Notes under the pieces: generated by a model
Database searches by the model: none
Seen by the model: the letters and a program-made list of their open reading frames with translations, nothing else
What the model was told of the DNA's origin: nothing
Program-made: the position numbers and the translations under genes
Shown here: positions 34,353-43,015 of the stretch, in pieces
Position numbering within the stretch: the stretch's first letter is position 1
Layout: the number at the start of each line of letters is the position of its first letter
From: JADMIH01 sp035274425
Lineage (GTDB): Bacteria > Chloroflexota > Chloroflexia > QHBQ01 > JADMIH01
Reading direction: 5' to 3'
NCBI GenBank assembly: GCA_035274425.1
Contig: DATEOC010000013.1
Span: 86,764 to 150,763 of the forward strand
DNA length: 64,000 nt

Positions 34353-37064
34353 ATGATAGCACAACTTTTCGACACAGCCAGCTATACTTTCAGTCCCTAC
34401 TCAGTACCTTCACTGGTGGCGGCAGCCGCAGTACTCCTCCTGGCATCTCTGGTCCTCTTTCGAGAGCACGTTTCCGGCGTCAGCATCTCCTTCCTTTTTC
34501 TTACTCTGGCCGTCGGCGTCTGGCTCTTCAGTTACTCCTGGATGTACTCTGCCACCACCGAGGCGGCGGCGCTCTGGTGGGCGAGGGTTGGGCACCTGGG
34601 AGTGCTCTTTATAGCTCCTGCTGCGTACCAATTCTCGGTAGTAGTGCTGGGTAGCTACAGCAGGCACCGGCTCTCCGTCCGAGCGACGTGGCTACTCTCG
34701 GTTTTCTTCTATGTAGCGACCTTCTCCGCAGACGCGGTAGTGGGAGGAGTGTACAAATACTCATGGGGATATTACCCGAAGTACGACCAGCTCGGCCTGG
34801 CGTTTATGCTCTTCTTACTCACCATATTGGCAGCCTGCATGTTCAACTACTGGCGTGGGTATCGCGAGACCACGCCCGGCACGACGCAACACTCGCGGAT
34901 AAAATGGCTGATGGTTGCCACAGCTATAGGCTGTGCGGGGGCTATTGATTTCGTACCGGCGTATGGGATACCTCTTTACCCCTTCGGATACTTCGCCATC
35001 CTCGGTTTTCTGGCGGTGTCAGCCGTGACAGTCTGGCGCTATCGTCTCGTGGACATCACCCCGGCCTTCGCGGCACAGCAGGTCATGGATACTATGACCG
35101 ACGCTTTGCTCGTGCTGGACAGCGACGGGATAGTGCGGCTGGCGAACCGCAGCGCTCTTGAGCTATTCGATCCTGAAGGCCAGGGACTGGAAGGCAAGCT
35201 TGTAAGGGATACCGCGGGAGGGCATCTCTTTTCAGAGAGGTTACTTGCCCTCGTGCGTCGCCGGACGATACGCAACTACGAGAGCACCTTCCCGGAAAAG
35301 GATGGACAGGCCCGTATTTTGAGCCTGTCAGCTTCTGTGTTGGAGGGAGATAAGGGAGAAGAAGTCGCTATCGTTTGCCTGGCGCGAGACGTTACCGAGC
35401 ATCGGCTCGCGGACGATGCGTTAGAGCGCAATATATCGTTCGTGCAGCTACTTCAGGCGGTGGCCTCAGCTGCCAACAGCGCCTCTACCATAGAAGAAGC
35501 GATGGGCATAGCATTGCAGCGGGTATGCGCCCTGACCGGGTGGGAAGTTGGGCACCTCTGGCTGACCGCCGATGGCACACCTGATTTGCTCGTTTCTACA
35601 AACTTATGGTCCACGGGGGACCCGGAGCGGTACCGTGCCTTCACCCACGCTACGGACGAGGTGCGATTCACCAGAGGGGTCGGCTTGCCGGGACAGGTGC
35701 TGCTAACGGGCAAGCCGATGATAATGACGGGCGTGCAGGCTAATTCTGACTTCATCAGGACCGATATGGCGAAGGATGCCGGTGTCAGTTCGGCTTTTGC
35801 ATTCCCTGTGCTCGCGGGCGATGAGGTGGTAGGGGTATTGGAGTTCTTTTCCGAGAAGGTAGTGGAGCCTGGAAGCGACTTGATGGAGGTTATGGCACAT
35901 ATAGGTAAGCAGCTTGGCCGCGTGGTCGAGCGCAAGCGCGCAGAAGGATCGCTACGCGAATCGGAGTTGAGGTTCCGCTCGGTCACGCAGTCCGCCAATG
36001 ACGCCATAATCGCTACCGACAGCGAGGGCAATCTTATCTCCTGGAACAGGGGCGCGGAGCGCATGTTCGGCTATACCGAAGAAGAAGCTCTAGGCAAACC
36101 CTCGGCTATCCTGACACCGGAGAGGCATAGAGCCGCACTCAACAAAGGCATCGAGCAGTTGAATGGCCCTGATGGGGCAAACCTTATAGGCAGGACCGTG
36201 GAGATGCTCGGAATCCGCAAAGATGGAACGGAATTCCCGTTGGAGCTTTCGCTTTCTACCTGGAAGACAGGCGAGGATACCCCTCCTTTCTACAGCGCCA
36301 TCATGCGCGACGTCACCGAGAGGAAGCGTATCGAGCGCGAGATCAACCTGTTAAACAAGGAGTTGGAGCAGCGTGTAGAGGAGCGTACAGAGCAATTGCA
36401 GCTGGCAAACCGCGAGTTGGAGCTGGAGATAGCCGAGCGCAAGCGAGCAGAGGACGCCCTGCGCGAGCTGGCTATCATGGACGAGTTGACGGGACTGTAT
36501 AACCGCCGCGAGATGAAGCGAATCCTCTCAGAAGAGGTCAGTCGTTGCCTGCGCTACGGCCGCCCCCTCTCGCTACTGATGATTGACGTTGACCACTTCA
36601 AGTCGATAAACGACACGCATGGGCACCAGGTAGGCGACGAGGTCTTGCGCTGGATGGCTCAGCTCTTCCGCGCCCACGTACGCTCGACCGATAAGATCAC
36701 GCGCTATGGAGGCGAGGAGTTCGCGATCTTACTGCTGGAGACGGAAGGTAGCGATGCCCGGAACGTAGCCCAACACCTCTGCTCCATGATAGAAGGCCAC
36801 CGCTTCACTTATACGGATGATGCCGGGACATCCGTTGAGGTGCCGGTCACAGCAAGCCTGGGCGTAGCCAGCCTGACGGAGGCCGTACCCTCAGAGACCG
36901 CCTTGGTGATGGCGGCAGACCGCGCCCTGTACGAGGCCAAGGGTAACGGGCGCAATTGCGTGGCCCACTTCTCAGGTAAGCTGTCGGTAAACCCGATACA
37001 GAGTGGCTGGCTGGAAGATGAGCAAGTCTACAGCCCCGTTGCTGAGAGCACTTTGAACGATTGA
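34353..37064 (+). CDS. membrane diguanylate cyclase: 7TM-PAS-GAF-PAS-GGDEF
   Basis: 903 residues. N-terminal seven-helix sensor about 18-230 (histidine-kinase N-terminal 7TM type, with SYSWMYSAT and ALWWARVG), PAS about 240-355, GAF about 365-530, PAS about 540-655, coiled coil 660-705 and GGDEF about 710-870. The active site reads RYGGEEFAIL; RSTD eight residues before it fits the RxxD product-inhibition site. It should make cyclic di-GMP at the membrane in response to a lipid-phase or small-molecule signal. The two HD-GYP proteins at 775 and 54524 are the opposing enzymes in this window. Single-gene unit; GAGGG before the ATG. Confidence 0.9.
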   Translation: MIAQLFDTASYTFSPYSVPSLVAAAAVLLLASLVLFREHVSGVSISFLFLTLAVGVWLFSYSWMYSATTEAAALWWARVGHLGVLFIAPAAYQFSVVVLGSYSRHRLSVRATWLLSVFFYVATFSADAVVGGVYKYSWGYYPKYDQLGLAFMLFLLTILAACMFNYWRGYRETTPGTTQHSRIKWLMVATAIGCAGAIDFVPAYGIPLYPFGYFAILGFLAVSAVTVWRYRLVDITPAFAAQQVMDTMTDALLVLDSDGIVRLANRSALELFDPEGQGLEGKLVRDTAGGHLFSERLLALVRRRTIRNYESTFPEKDGQARILSLSASVLEGDKGEEVAIVCLARDVTEHRLADDALERNISFVQLLQAVASAANSASTIEEAMGIALQRVCALTGWEVGHLWLTADGTPDLLVSTNLWSTGDPERYRAFTHATDEVRFTRGVGLPGQVLLTGKPMIMTGVQANSDFIRTDMAKDAGVSSAFAFPVLAGDEVVGVLEFFSEKVVEPGSDLMEVMAHIGKQLGRVVERKRAEGSLRESELRFRSVTQSANDAIIATDSEGNLISWNRGAERMFGYTEEEALGKPSAILTPERHRAALNKGIEQLNGPDGANLIGRTVEMLGIRKDGTEFPLELSLSTWKTGEDTPPFYSAIMRDVTERKRIEREINLLNKELEQRVEERTEQLQLANRELELEIAERKRAEDALRELAIMDELTGLYNRREMKRILSEEVSRCLRYGRPLSLLMIDVDHFKSINDTHGHQVGDEVLRWMAQLFRAHVRSTDKITRYGGEEFAILLLETEGSDARNVAQHLCSMIEGHRFTYTDDAGTSVEVPVTASLGVASLTEAVPSETALVMAADRALYEAKGNGRNCVAHFSGKLSVNPIQSGWLEDEQVYSPVAESTLND

Positions 37065-37072
37065 GCGATGGC

Positions 37073-37107
37073 GGACGACGGACGACGGACGACGGACGAC
37101 GGACGAC
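37073..37107. repeat. heptamer tandem repeat GGACGAC x5
   Basis: Five perfect units, strict period 7, nine bases after the diguanylate cyclase stop. The same unit in reverse orientation forms arrays at 43534 and 45247. Confidence 0.95.
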
Positions 37108-37144
37108 AGATTTTACAAAAGGAGTGACCCTACGGTCTGCCGAC

Positions 37145-37735
37145 TCATATAGTGCGCCCCTGTTCGGAGCTTTCGATGAGCCTGGCAAGCCGCTTTAGCC
37201 TTGTCTCTTCTTTCTTCGCGCTTATGACCCACCAGGTAGCGGTCCGGCGATACCCGGCCCCTTGAGCTTGAAAGAAGTCCCAGGCTTTCTTATTGGCGCG
37301 GAACTGCTCCTTATATGCCTCAGTAAGCTCTGCCGCATTTCGCTGTTCATAGGAATATATCCCTGACTTCTCTTCCACCCTTTCCTCAAATATTTTGAGG
37401 CCGGCAGGGCGCATAAGTCCCAGTTCCTTTAGCTCCGCAACGCGCTTGATATTTACGGCACTCCAGTTACTGCGCGCTCTCCGTGGCGTGAACCTGGTTT
37501 TGTAGCTGACGCTGTCAATGCCCTTGCGTATGCCGTCTATCCAGCCAAAGCAGAGCGCCTGGTCTACAGCCTCGGGCCAGGTAATGCTTGGCTTACCGGA
37601 GTCTTTCTTGTAGATGCCAACCCAGAGTTCCTGGGCATTGGCGTGGTGCTCCTCAAGCCACGCCCGCAACTCAGATGGCGTTGCAAAGAATATGGGCTCT
37701 ACAGCCTCTCCAATTATAGTGGGCTTATCAGCCAA
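37145..37735 (-). CDS. YdeI/OmpD-associated family protein
   Basis: 196 residues. Seen: PIFFATPSELRAWLEEHHANAQELWVGIYKK-type start, WPEAVDQALCFGWIDG and FTPRRARSNWSAVNIKRV, the conserved core of the YdeI/OmpD-associated group (DUF1801-related, sometimes called bacteriocin-protection proteins). The biochemical function is not established. The C-terminal KKEETRLKRLARLIE helix is usual. It is transcribed in the same direction as the MoxR/VWA operon upstream, 45 bp before the lipoprotein gene's stop; co-transcription is possible. Confidence 0.85.
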   Translation of the reverse strand: MADKPTIIGEAVEPIFFATPSELRAWLEEHHANAQELWVGIYKKDSGKPSITWPEAVDQALCFGWIDGIRKGIDSVSYKTRFTPRRARSNWSAVNIKRVAELKELGLMRPAGLKIFEERVEEKSGIYSYEQRNAAELTEAYKEQFRANKKAWDFFQAQGAGYRRTATWWVISAKKEETRLKRLARLIESSEQGRTI

Positions 37736-37780
37736 TAGCGCAATCCTCTAATCATCTTTCCTCCAATACCCTTCATCGCG

Positions 37781-38395
37781 TTACCCACAGCCTGCGGGTG
37801 TGGGAAGCTGCTTGAATTCAGGATGGCTTTTTACTATTTGCTTGATCAGCTCTATCAATTCTCTTAGCTTGGCTGCTTGCGTTTTGCCAGGCTCGCTATC
37901 TTCAGCCCTCCAGGGCATGTCAGCAGGCTCGCTGAATTCGTCATTCCAACTTACCACTTTTCTTTGACTGCCACTTTGGATGTCGAAGTGATAGCGTGAC
38001 GCTATACCATAGACCCGCATTACGTCAGGGGGGAGTTGGATTGAGAACTCTTGAGGGTAAGTGAAGAGGTCAATGTCTACCATCTTCTGGTAAATCTTGC
38101 CCAGTTCCTGCTCCGACAGCGTAAAGTCTATCGTAAAAGCAGGTGGTTGCATCATCCTCATAAGTGTTAGCTTATTGTCGAAGGTGGTGAGGGTATATAC
38201 GCCACAGGTAGTCCATTCAAAGATGAAAGCAAAGTTCGGCTCTGGCGTGACCGATTTGCTCACTGTGGTTGGCGTCGGTACCGGAACCGGCCGCGAGTCC
38301 TGGCAGCCTGAGAGTGAGAATGCTGCCACGGCAACAAGAGCGGCAAACGTACCCAGCGTTAGTTTTCTAGTTATTGTTTGATGTTGTGCCCTCAT
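37781..38395 (-). CDS. lipoprotein of unknown function
   Basis: 204 residues. N-terminal signal with lipobox FSLSGC (Cys near 31), then a Thr/Pro linker (PVPVPTPTTV), then a domain with EWTTCGVYTLTTFDNKLTL and a C-terminal helical segment KLRELIELIKQIVKSHPEF. The domain looks like small chloroflexal lipoproteins that measure or bind something at the surface; no family name can be given. It lies 20 bp after the stop of the VWA protein at 38416 and is probably the last gene of that operon. Confidence 0.75.
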   Translation of the reverse strand: MRAQHQTITRKLTLGTFAALVAVAAFSLSGCQDSRPVPVPTPTTVSKSVTPEPNFAFIFEWTTCGVYTLTTFDNKLTLMRMMQPPAFTIDFTLSEQELGKIYQKMVDIDLFTYPQEFSIQLPPDVMRVYGIASRYHFDIQSGSQRKVVSWNDEFSEPADMPWRAEDSEPGKTQAAKLRELIELIKQIVKSHPEFKQLPTPAGCG

Positions 38396-38415
38396 AGCCG
38401 CATCTCAGGGTGTGG

Positions 38416-41097
38416 CTATGTTTGCTTGCGAGGCCCGAAGTTGAACGCCAGCCTCCTCACCGCCACGCTCACTAACAGCAGTAGCAGCGCGGGCGCTATA
38501 ACGTACCCCCACAGCGGCTCGTGGTTGTTTTGGGAGCGCGGGAGAGCGGTGCGGTCGAGGGCGGCCTTGGGATCAAGGCTTAAGTAGGGCGCTTCCAGAG
38601 AGAGACGTTGGAGGAGGCGGTCATTCGTGCCCGCGTTCACCATCTCCTGGCTGAGAGGCACGCTGAAGCCCGCAGTCTCGGTTACGGGAGAAAACGAGTC
38701 GGGGTCGGGGCGGTTGAGGCGGACCTCATACGCCCCCGGCTCGGAGATAGGCACATCGGCCTCGTAGCGTCCCGGCGCGGTCTGTATGAGCACGGTGGTT
38801 GTAACGGCACCGGAGGGTGCGCGAATGCCCGCCGTCACGTCCGCCAGGTCTGCAAAGCTGTTGTCAGGATTGAGGCTCTCTACAACCAGGTGAGCCATTC
38901 CCAGTGCGGAGTTCGGAGTGCGGAGTTCGGAACCGGAGGCGTCGTTCCCCATTCCGAACTCCGTACTCCGCATTTCAATAGAGGCCTGTAGCTGGTGGTC
39001 GACGGGGCTTGCCATGCTCCAGCGGACGGTCTGGCTCCAGAAGCGTGCGAAATCGTCCCAGGTGAGCCACTTTCCGGCCCACGCCGGCCCAGTTTCCGAT
39101 GTAAACGCGACGACCCGGCCAAGCCCATAGTTCCACTGCGCAAGGATCGGGTGGCCCTGGTCGGAGATGAGGCCAACTAGCGACTCATCTTTTGCGGTAG
39201 TGATGTCGTAGCCGCCCAGTTGTGGCACGTCCTGCGGCTGGAAGCCTCGCAGTATGGGGCTGGGAGTGTTCACGTGGGGCTGCACCGCGCCTTCGATGGA
39301 CCCCTGCTTCAGGGCGAGGTCAAGCTCCTTGAAGACTATCTTAGGTATATTTTCCGGGCGCTCGGTGAAGTAATAGCGCCCCTCGCCCAGCTTGGCAAGA
39401 CGGCGCAGTAGCTCGAAGTCGGAGTCCGCACCTATAGCGATACACGACAGGCTCACGCCATCGGCGCGTATCTGCGCGAGGAGGGTGGCGTAGTCAGGCG
39501 AGTGATATTCTCTACCATCCGTGAGGAGCACGAGGTGCTTCGATGAGGCATCTATGCCCCTTATCGCTGTCGCCGCTTCATCGAGGGCGGGGTAGATGTC
39601 GGTGCCTCCGCCAAGCTCGGTATTGGAGATGAGGCCTTTGATCTCCTCCTTGTCGCTCTCCCCATTGATGACGCGTGGGGGGACGGTCCATAGCGTCTCG
39701 GTGTCGAAGGAGAGGATGCCCATAGTGTCGCCATCGCGCATGGTATCCACGGCGAGGCGCGCAGCCTCCTTCGCCATCGCGAACTTGGCGACTATATTGC
39801 TCTGACCGCGATACTCGTCCATGCTGGCAGAGCGGTCCATGACCAGGATAAGGGCTGTATCTCCCTGCTCAGGTCGCGGGGCGGGCTGAGACGATACGGG
39901 CAGCACTTCCTCCAGAATGCTGTCGAGGTAACCGCCGAGAGCGAAGCTCGTCTGGCCACCTATCGCGACCAGCCCCCGCCCGTTGCGGCGCACGTACTCC
40001 TGGAGGGTACGTTGCTGGTCGAGGGTGAGACTGGTTGCGGCCACATCTGCCAGCACGATGCTGTCGTATGCGTCTAGCTCTTTCAATTGTGGGGGGATAG
40101 ACGACGAGGGGCGCACGTCCACGTCTATCTGGCGGCTGCGTAGCGCGGCGGCGATGTTGGTCCCTTCCCCTGCCCGGTCTTCTATGACCATCACGAGGGG
40201 CTGTGCCTTGACAACTACCGTCGAAGCAGTCGAGTTGTTCTCGGTGGAGGTGTCGGCGCCCGCCCGGACGGTGACCTCGACGCTGTGGAAGCCTTCAATC
40301 TGGGCCGTCTGGTCGAGCGGTATGCGGTTCTCGCCCGGCTTCAGCTCCACGACGCGGTCGATGGGGGTTGTATCGTCAATCTTGATTTTCAGGGTCGCAG
40401 TGGTGGCGACGGTGCTGTAGATGCTCAGATCGCTGCTGATGCTATCCCCCACGCGCGCGTAAGGTGGGGTGTTGAGTGAGCGGACTATCACTTCGGGGTT
40501 GCCGAGGGCGGTAAGGGGCACGATATTGAGGGTGATGCCTCGCTGGGTCAGGCGCTGTGCTTCCGCCACGGCGTTCCCCTGCGTTTCCCACCCGTCGCTG
40601 ACCAGGACCACACGCCTGCGTCCCGCATCGGGGAGAAGACTGGAGGCTAGCCGGAGGCCTGCTGCAAGGTCTGTGGAGTTTTGAGTTTTGAGTTTTGAGT
40701 TTTGAGTTGATTGTGGGTCGTCCGTCGCCCACTCTCCGCTGGCTACTTCCTCCTGAGTGAGGAGGGTGGCTTCGCCTGCGGTGGCGACGAAGTGGAGGTG
40801 GTCGGTGGGAGTGGCGGCCTGAAGGAGATCTTTAGCATAGGTTACAGCATTGATGCGACTCTCTTTGCTGAGGCTGGCCGAGCTGTCGAGCACGACCACC
40901 ACGTTGAGGTCGTCATTGGGGCGGGCGAGGGCGGGCTCGGCTATAGCGATGATGAGTAGGAGCGCGCTGAGGGTCTGGAGGAACGTCGCGGTGCGCCTGC
41001 GCCAGCGGGAGAGGGCCATCAGCCTCCGAGACGCCAGGAATATGAATGGTACGGCAAGGAGGGCCAGCCACAACAATTCAGGCCGAAGGAACACCAT
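38416..41097 (-). CDS. membrane VWA-domain protein with GATase-like module
   Basis: About 893 residues. TM helices near 8-25 and 34-50 (PELLWLALLAVPFIF; LLLIIAIAEPAL), a first VWA-like domain with VVVVLDSSASLSKESR, an intermediate beta domain, a second VWA with a full MIDAS DRSASMDEY plus GGGTDIY and LTDGREYHS, a glutamine-amidotransferase-like stretch (WNYGLGRVVAFTSET), and a C-terminal TM (PALLLLLVSVAV). Start ATG 41097 begins FLRPELLWL, typical for the family; the longer frame to 41193 overlaps the previous gene. Part of the MoxR-VWA operon. Two heptamer insertions are translated in it: QNSKLKTQNS and the region around SELRTPNSAL. Confidence 0.85.
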   Translation of the reverse strand: MVFLRPELLWLALLAVPFIFLASRRLMALSRWRRRTATFLQTLSALLLIIAIAEPALARPNDDLNVVVVLDSSASLSKESRINAVTYAKDLLQAATPTDHLHFVATAGEATLLTQEEVASGEWATDDPQSTQNSKLKTQNSTDLAAGLRLASSLLPDAGRRRVVLVSDGWETQGNAVAEAQRLTQRGITLNIVPLTALGNPEVIVRSLNTPPYARVGDSISSDLSIYSTVATTATLKIKIDDTTPIDRVVELKPGENRIPLDQTAQIEGFHSVEVTVRAGADTSTENNSTASTVVVKAQPLVMVIEDRAGEGTNIAAALRSRQIDVDVRPSSSIPPQLKELDAYDSIVLADVAATSLTLDQQRTLQEYVRRNGRGLVAIGGQTSFALGGYLDSILEEVLPVSSQPAPRPEQGDTALILVMDRSASMDEYRGQSNIVAKFAMAKEAARLAVDTMRDGDTMGILSFDTETLWTVPPRVINGESDKEEIKGLISNTELGGGTDIYPALDEAATAIRGIDASSKHLVLLTDGREYHSPDYATLLAQIRADGVSLSCIAIGADSDFELLRRLAKLGEGRYYFTERPENIPKIVFKELDLALKQGSIEGAVQPHVNTPSPILRGFQPQDVPQLGGYDITTAKDESLVGLISDQGHPILAQWNYGLGRVVAFTSETGPAWAGKWLTWDDFARFWSQTVRWSMASPVDHQLQASIEMRSTEFGMGNDASGSELRTPNSALGMAHLVVESLNPDNSFADLADVTAGIRAPSGAVTTTVLIQTAPGRYEADVPISEPGAYEVRLNRPDPDSFSPVTETAGFSVPLSQEMVNAGTNDRLLQRLSLEAPYLSLDPKAALDRTALPRSQNNHEPLWGYVIAPALLLLLVSVAVRRLAFNFGPRKQT
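38902..38972. repeat. GTGCGGA/GTTCGGA heptamer array facing its inverted copy, inside the VWA gene
   Basis: GTGCGGA and GTTCGGA alternate about four times at 38902-38932, and the reverse-complement form (TTCCGAACTCCGTACTCCGC) lies at 38952-38971. Coding frame stays open. The pair can form a hairpin. Confidence 0.85.
40676..40708. repeat. heptamer tandem repeat GAGTTTT x4.7, inside the VWA gene
   Basis: Period 7, translated on the minus strand as QSTQNSKLKTQNSTD, in the first VWA domain after the segment EWATDD. Confidence 0.95.
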
Positions 41098-41111
41098 GTT
41101 GTCCGGTAAGG

Positions 41112-42920
41112 TCACAGTCTGCCTCGTTTCCAGCAATAGTAGAGCCATTCGCCACCCACCAGGAAGAGGGCAACACCCGCAAGCGAGGCCCATATCTCCT
41201 GGTTCTCCGATTTCGGACTTGTGCCTGAAGCCGTTTTGGATTTAGGATTATCCAGCTCAGGGTGGGGAGATGGATTTGTGGTCGATTCGGATAGGCTAGC
41301 CATATTCACGGAGAATCGAACCTGCTGTGGGGCATCGCCCGCGAGCTGGTAGACGCCCGCTTCCTCGGTCTCGTTGAAGATGCCAGAAGGCCCGACCTGG
41401 AGGCGCTGGCCGCTCGGAGTGGTGAGTGTGGAGCCTGGGGCGAGGTAGATGGGGTCGCCGGGGCTGATAGCGCCCGCGCTCGCGAGAGGAAATAGCCAGT
41501 CAACCACGTTAGCCATCAGCAGTGGGAAGGCCGCGAGTTTGGGCAGGTTGGAGTCGTCGGGATCGAATAGGAGGGCGGCCATACGCTTCCCTTCGTGCTC
41601 TCCCGCCACAATGAGGGGCGTTCTTGCATCGGACCATGCGATAGGCTCAAGCCATGAGGGTACGTCGATCTGCCGCGCATTGTTTACAAGCAAGGGAGAG
41701 AGGTCCAGCCCCGACATTACGGGGTGGGTCGATCCGCCGGTTATGGAGCGCAGGTCCTCAAGCTCACCTTTGGCCGGGAAGAGGTCGCCCGCCGGATTCA
41801 CCAGGAGAAGGCTGCCCAGGGGGAGTGGGTCCGGCACACGACCCTGGATGATGGTGAAGGCCACGCTGCCTGGAGGGGTTGGATTCTCTGTTGTCACGAC
41901 AACAGGCTCCAGGCCCGGTATGCCCGATAGCACGCGGCGATAGAGGTCGGGCTGCGGGACGATTATGCTTACTTTGTACTGCCCCTCCGACGGGAGGAAT
42001 ATCACCGCGCTATCGTCGGCTCCAATAGCGTCGTGCCCATCGAGGTTGACTGTGAAGCGTACGGTGCCTGCCGGTAGCTGCCACGTGAAATCGGCGTGGC
42101 CCCCTGGAGCCAGCGTAACATTCCGGTCGGCTAGAGGCACAGTGTCCGCCAGCGCTGCGACCTGCACCGTAGCTTCAGATGTGCCCGCATTGTCCACTCG
42201 CGCATAGGCGACGTAGCCGGGCCTGCCGTCGGGTGGGCGGCGGGCGCTCAACACTGTGACCGCTCGGTTGCCCACCGGCTCCCCTACCTGAACGAATTTT
42301 GAATTTTGAATTTTGAATTTTGAGTTGGGGTCCTGTGGGAAGCCGCCGTCGGAGATAACGTAGGTTTGCACGTTGCCGTCCGGCGCGCCTGCGGCGAGGC
42401 CGGATGCCAGGCTGAGGGCTGAGGCCATGTCGGCCTGACCCGCCCCTGCTCTCATAGCTAATATTGCACTCTCGACATTGGCGCGCTCGCAGTTGGCGCA
42501 GGCGGTAGTTACGCTGGAACCGACGCGTACGAGGGTGGCGCGGTCCTGGGCGCGCATCTGGGACGCTACTTGCCGCGCTTCCACTTTAGCTTGCTCGAAG
42601 CGGGTGGTGTTGCCGGAGGTCGCCGCCATACTCCCCGAAGCGTCGAGGAGTATGACGTATTGCTGGCCGACGGGGGTCTCCAGGGCTGGTCTGATGAGGG
42701 CAACCGTACCTGCCACGAGGAGCAACAACTGCAAGAGGAGCAATAGAGATAGGGGAGGTCGCCGCAGCCGGGCGCGGGGGCGGTCAACCTGAGGGAGCTT
42801 GTCCCACAAACGCAGGCTCGGCACCGGCTTGCGTAATGAGCGCGGCCTGAAGAGATAGAGCGCGAGGAGGGCAGGGATCAGCAAGAGCCACCACGCCGCG
42901 CCGGGACTCAGCCACGACAT
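41112..42920 (-). CDS. BatA-like membrane protein with VWA domain
   Basis: 602 residues. N-terminal BatA-type double helix (WWLLLIPALLALYLFRPR and LLLLLQLLLLVAGTVALIRP), then a VWA domain with a MIDAS LDASGSMAAT and VISDGG, a beta-rich extracytoplasmic part, and a C-terminal TM (SLAGVALFLVGGEWLYYC). Same group as the aerotolerance BatA proteins and the VWA partner proteins of MoxR ATPases. The stop lies 14 bp before the next VWA gene. A GAATTTT heptamer array within the gene encodes PNSKFKIQNSKFVQ at the edge of the VWA domain. No clear ribosome-binding site. Confidence 0.83.
   Translation of the reverse strand: MSWLSPGAAWWLLLIPALLALYLFRPRSLRKPVPSLRLWDKLPQVDRPRARLRRPPLSLLLLLQLLLLVAGTVALIRPALETPVGQQYVILLDASGSMAATSGNTTRFEQAKVEARQVASQMRAQDRATLVRVGSSVTTACANCERANVESAILAMRAGAGQADMASALSLASGLAAGAPDGNVQTYVISDGGFPQDPNSKFKIQNSKFVQVGEPVGNRAVTVLSARRPPDGRPGYVAYARVDNAGTSEATVQVAALADTVPLADRNVTLAPGGHADFTWQLPAGTVRFTVNLDGHDAIGADDSAVIFLPSEGQYKVSIIVPQPDLYRRVLSGIPGLEPVVVTTENPTPPGSVAFTIIQGRVPDPLPLGSLLLVNPAGDLFPAKGELEDLRSITGGSTHPVMSGLDLSPLLVNNARQIDVPSWLEPIAWSDARTPLIVAGEHEGKRMAALLFDPDDSNLPKLAAFPLLMANVVDWLFPLASAGAISPGDPIYLAPGSTLTTPSGQRLQVGPSGIFNETEEAGVYQLAGDAPQQVRFSVNMASLSESTTNPSPHPELDNPKSKTASGTSPKSENQEIWASLAGVALFLVGGEWLYYCWKRGRL
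42294..42321. repeat. heptamer tandem repeat GAATTTT x4, inside the BatA-like gene
   Basis: Four perfect units, 28 bp, translated on the minus strand as part of PNSKFKIQNSKF. Confidence 0.95.
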
Positions 42921-42929
42921 GGGGGCACC

Positions 42930-42963
42930 ATTTTGGATTTTGGATTTTGGATTTTGGATTTTA
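42930..42963. repeat. heptamer tandem repeat ATTTTGG x4 plus a variant unit
   Basis: Four ATTTTGG units and one ATTTTAG, just before the BatA-like start at 42920; same unit as at 43483. Confidence 0.95.
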
Positions 42964-43015
42964 GTGTCTTAGGCATATTTCATCTTTCTATCGCTGGATA
43001 CTGCTTACTGCCTTC

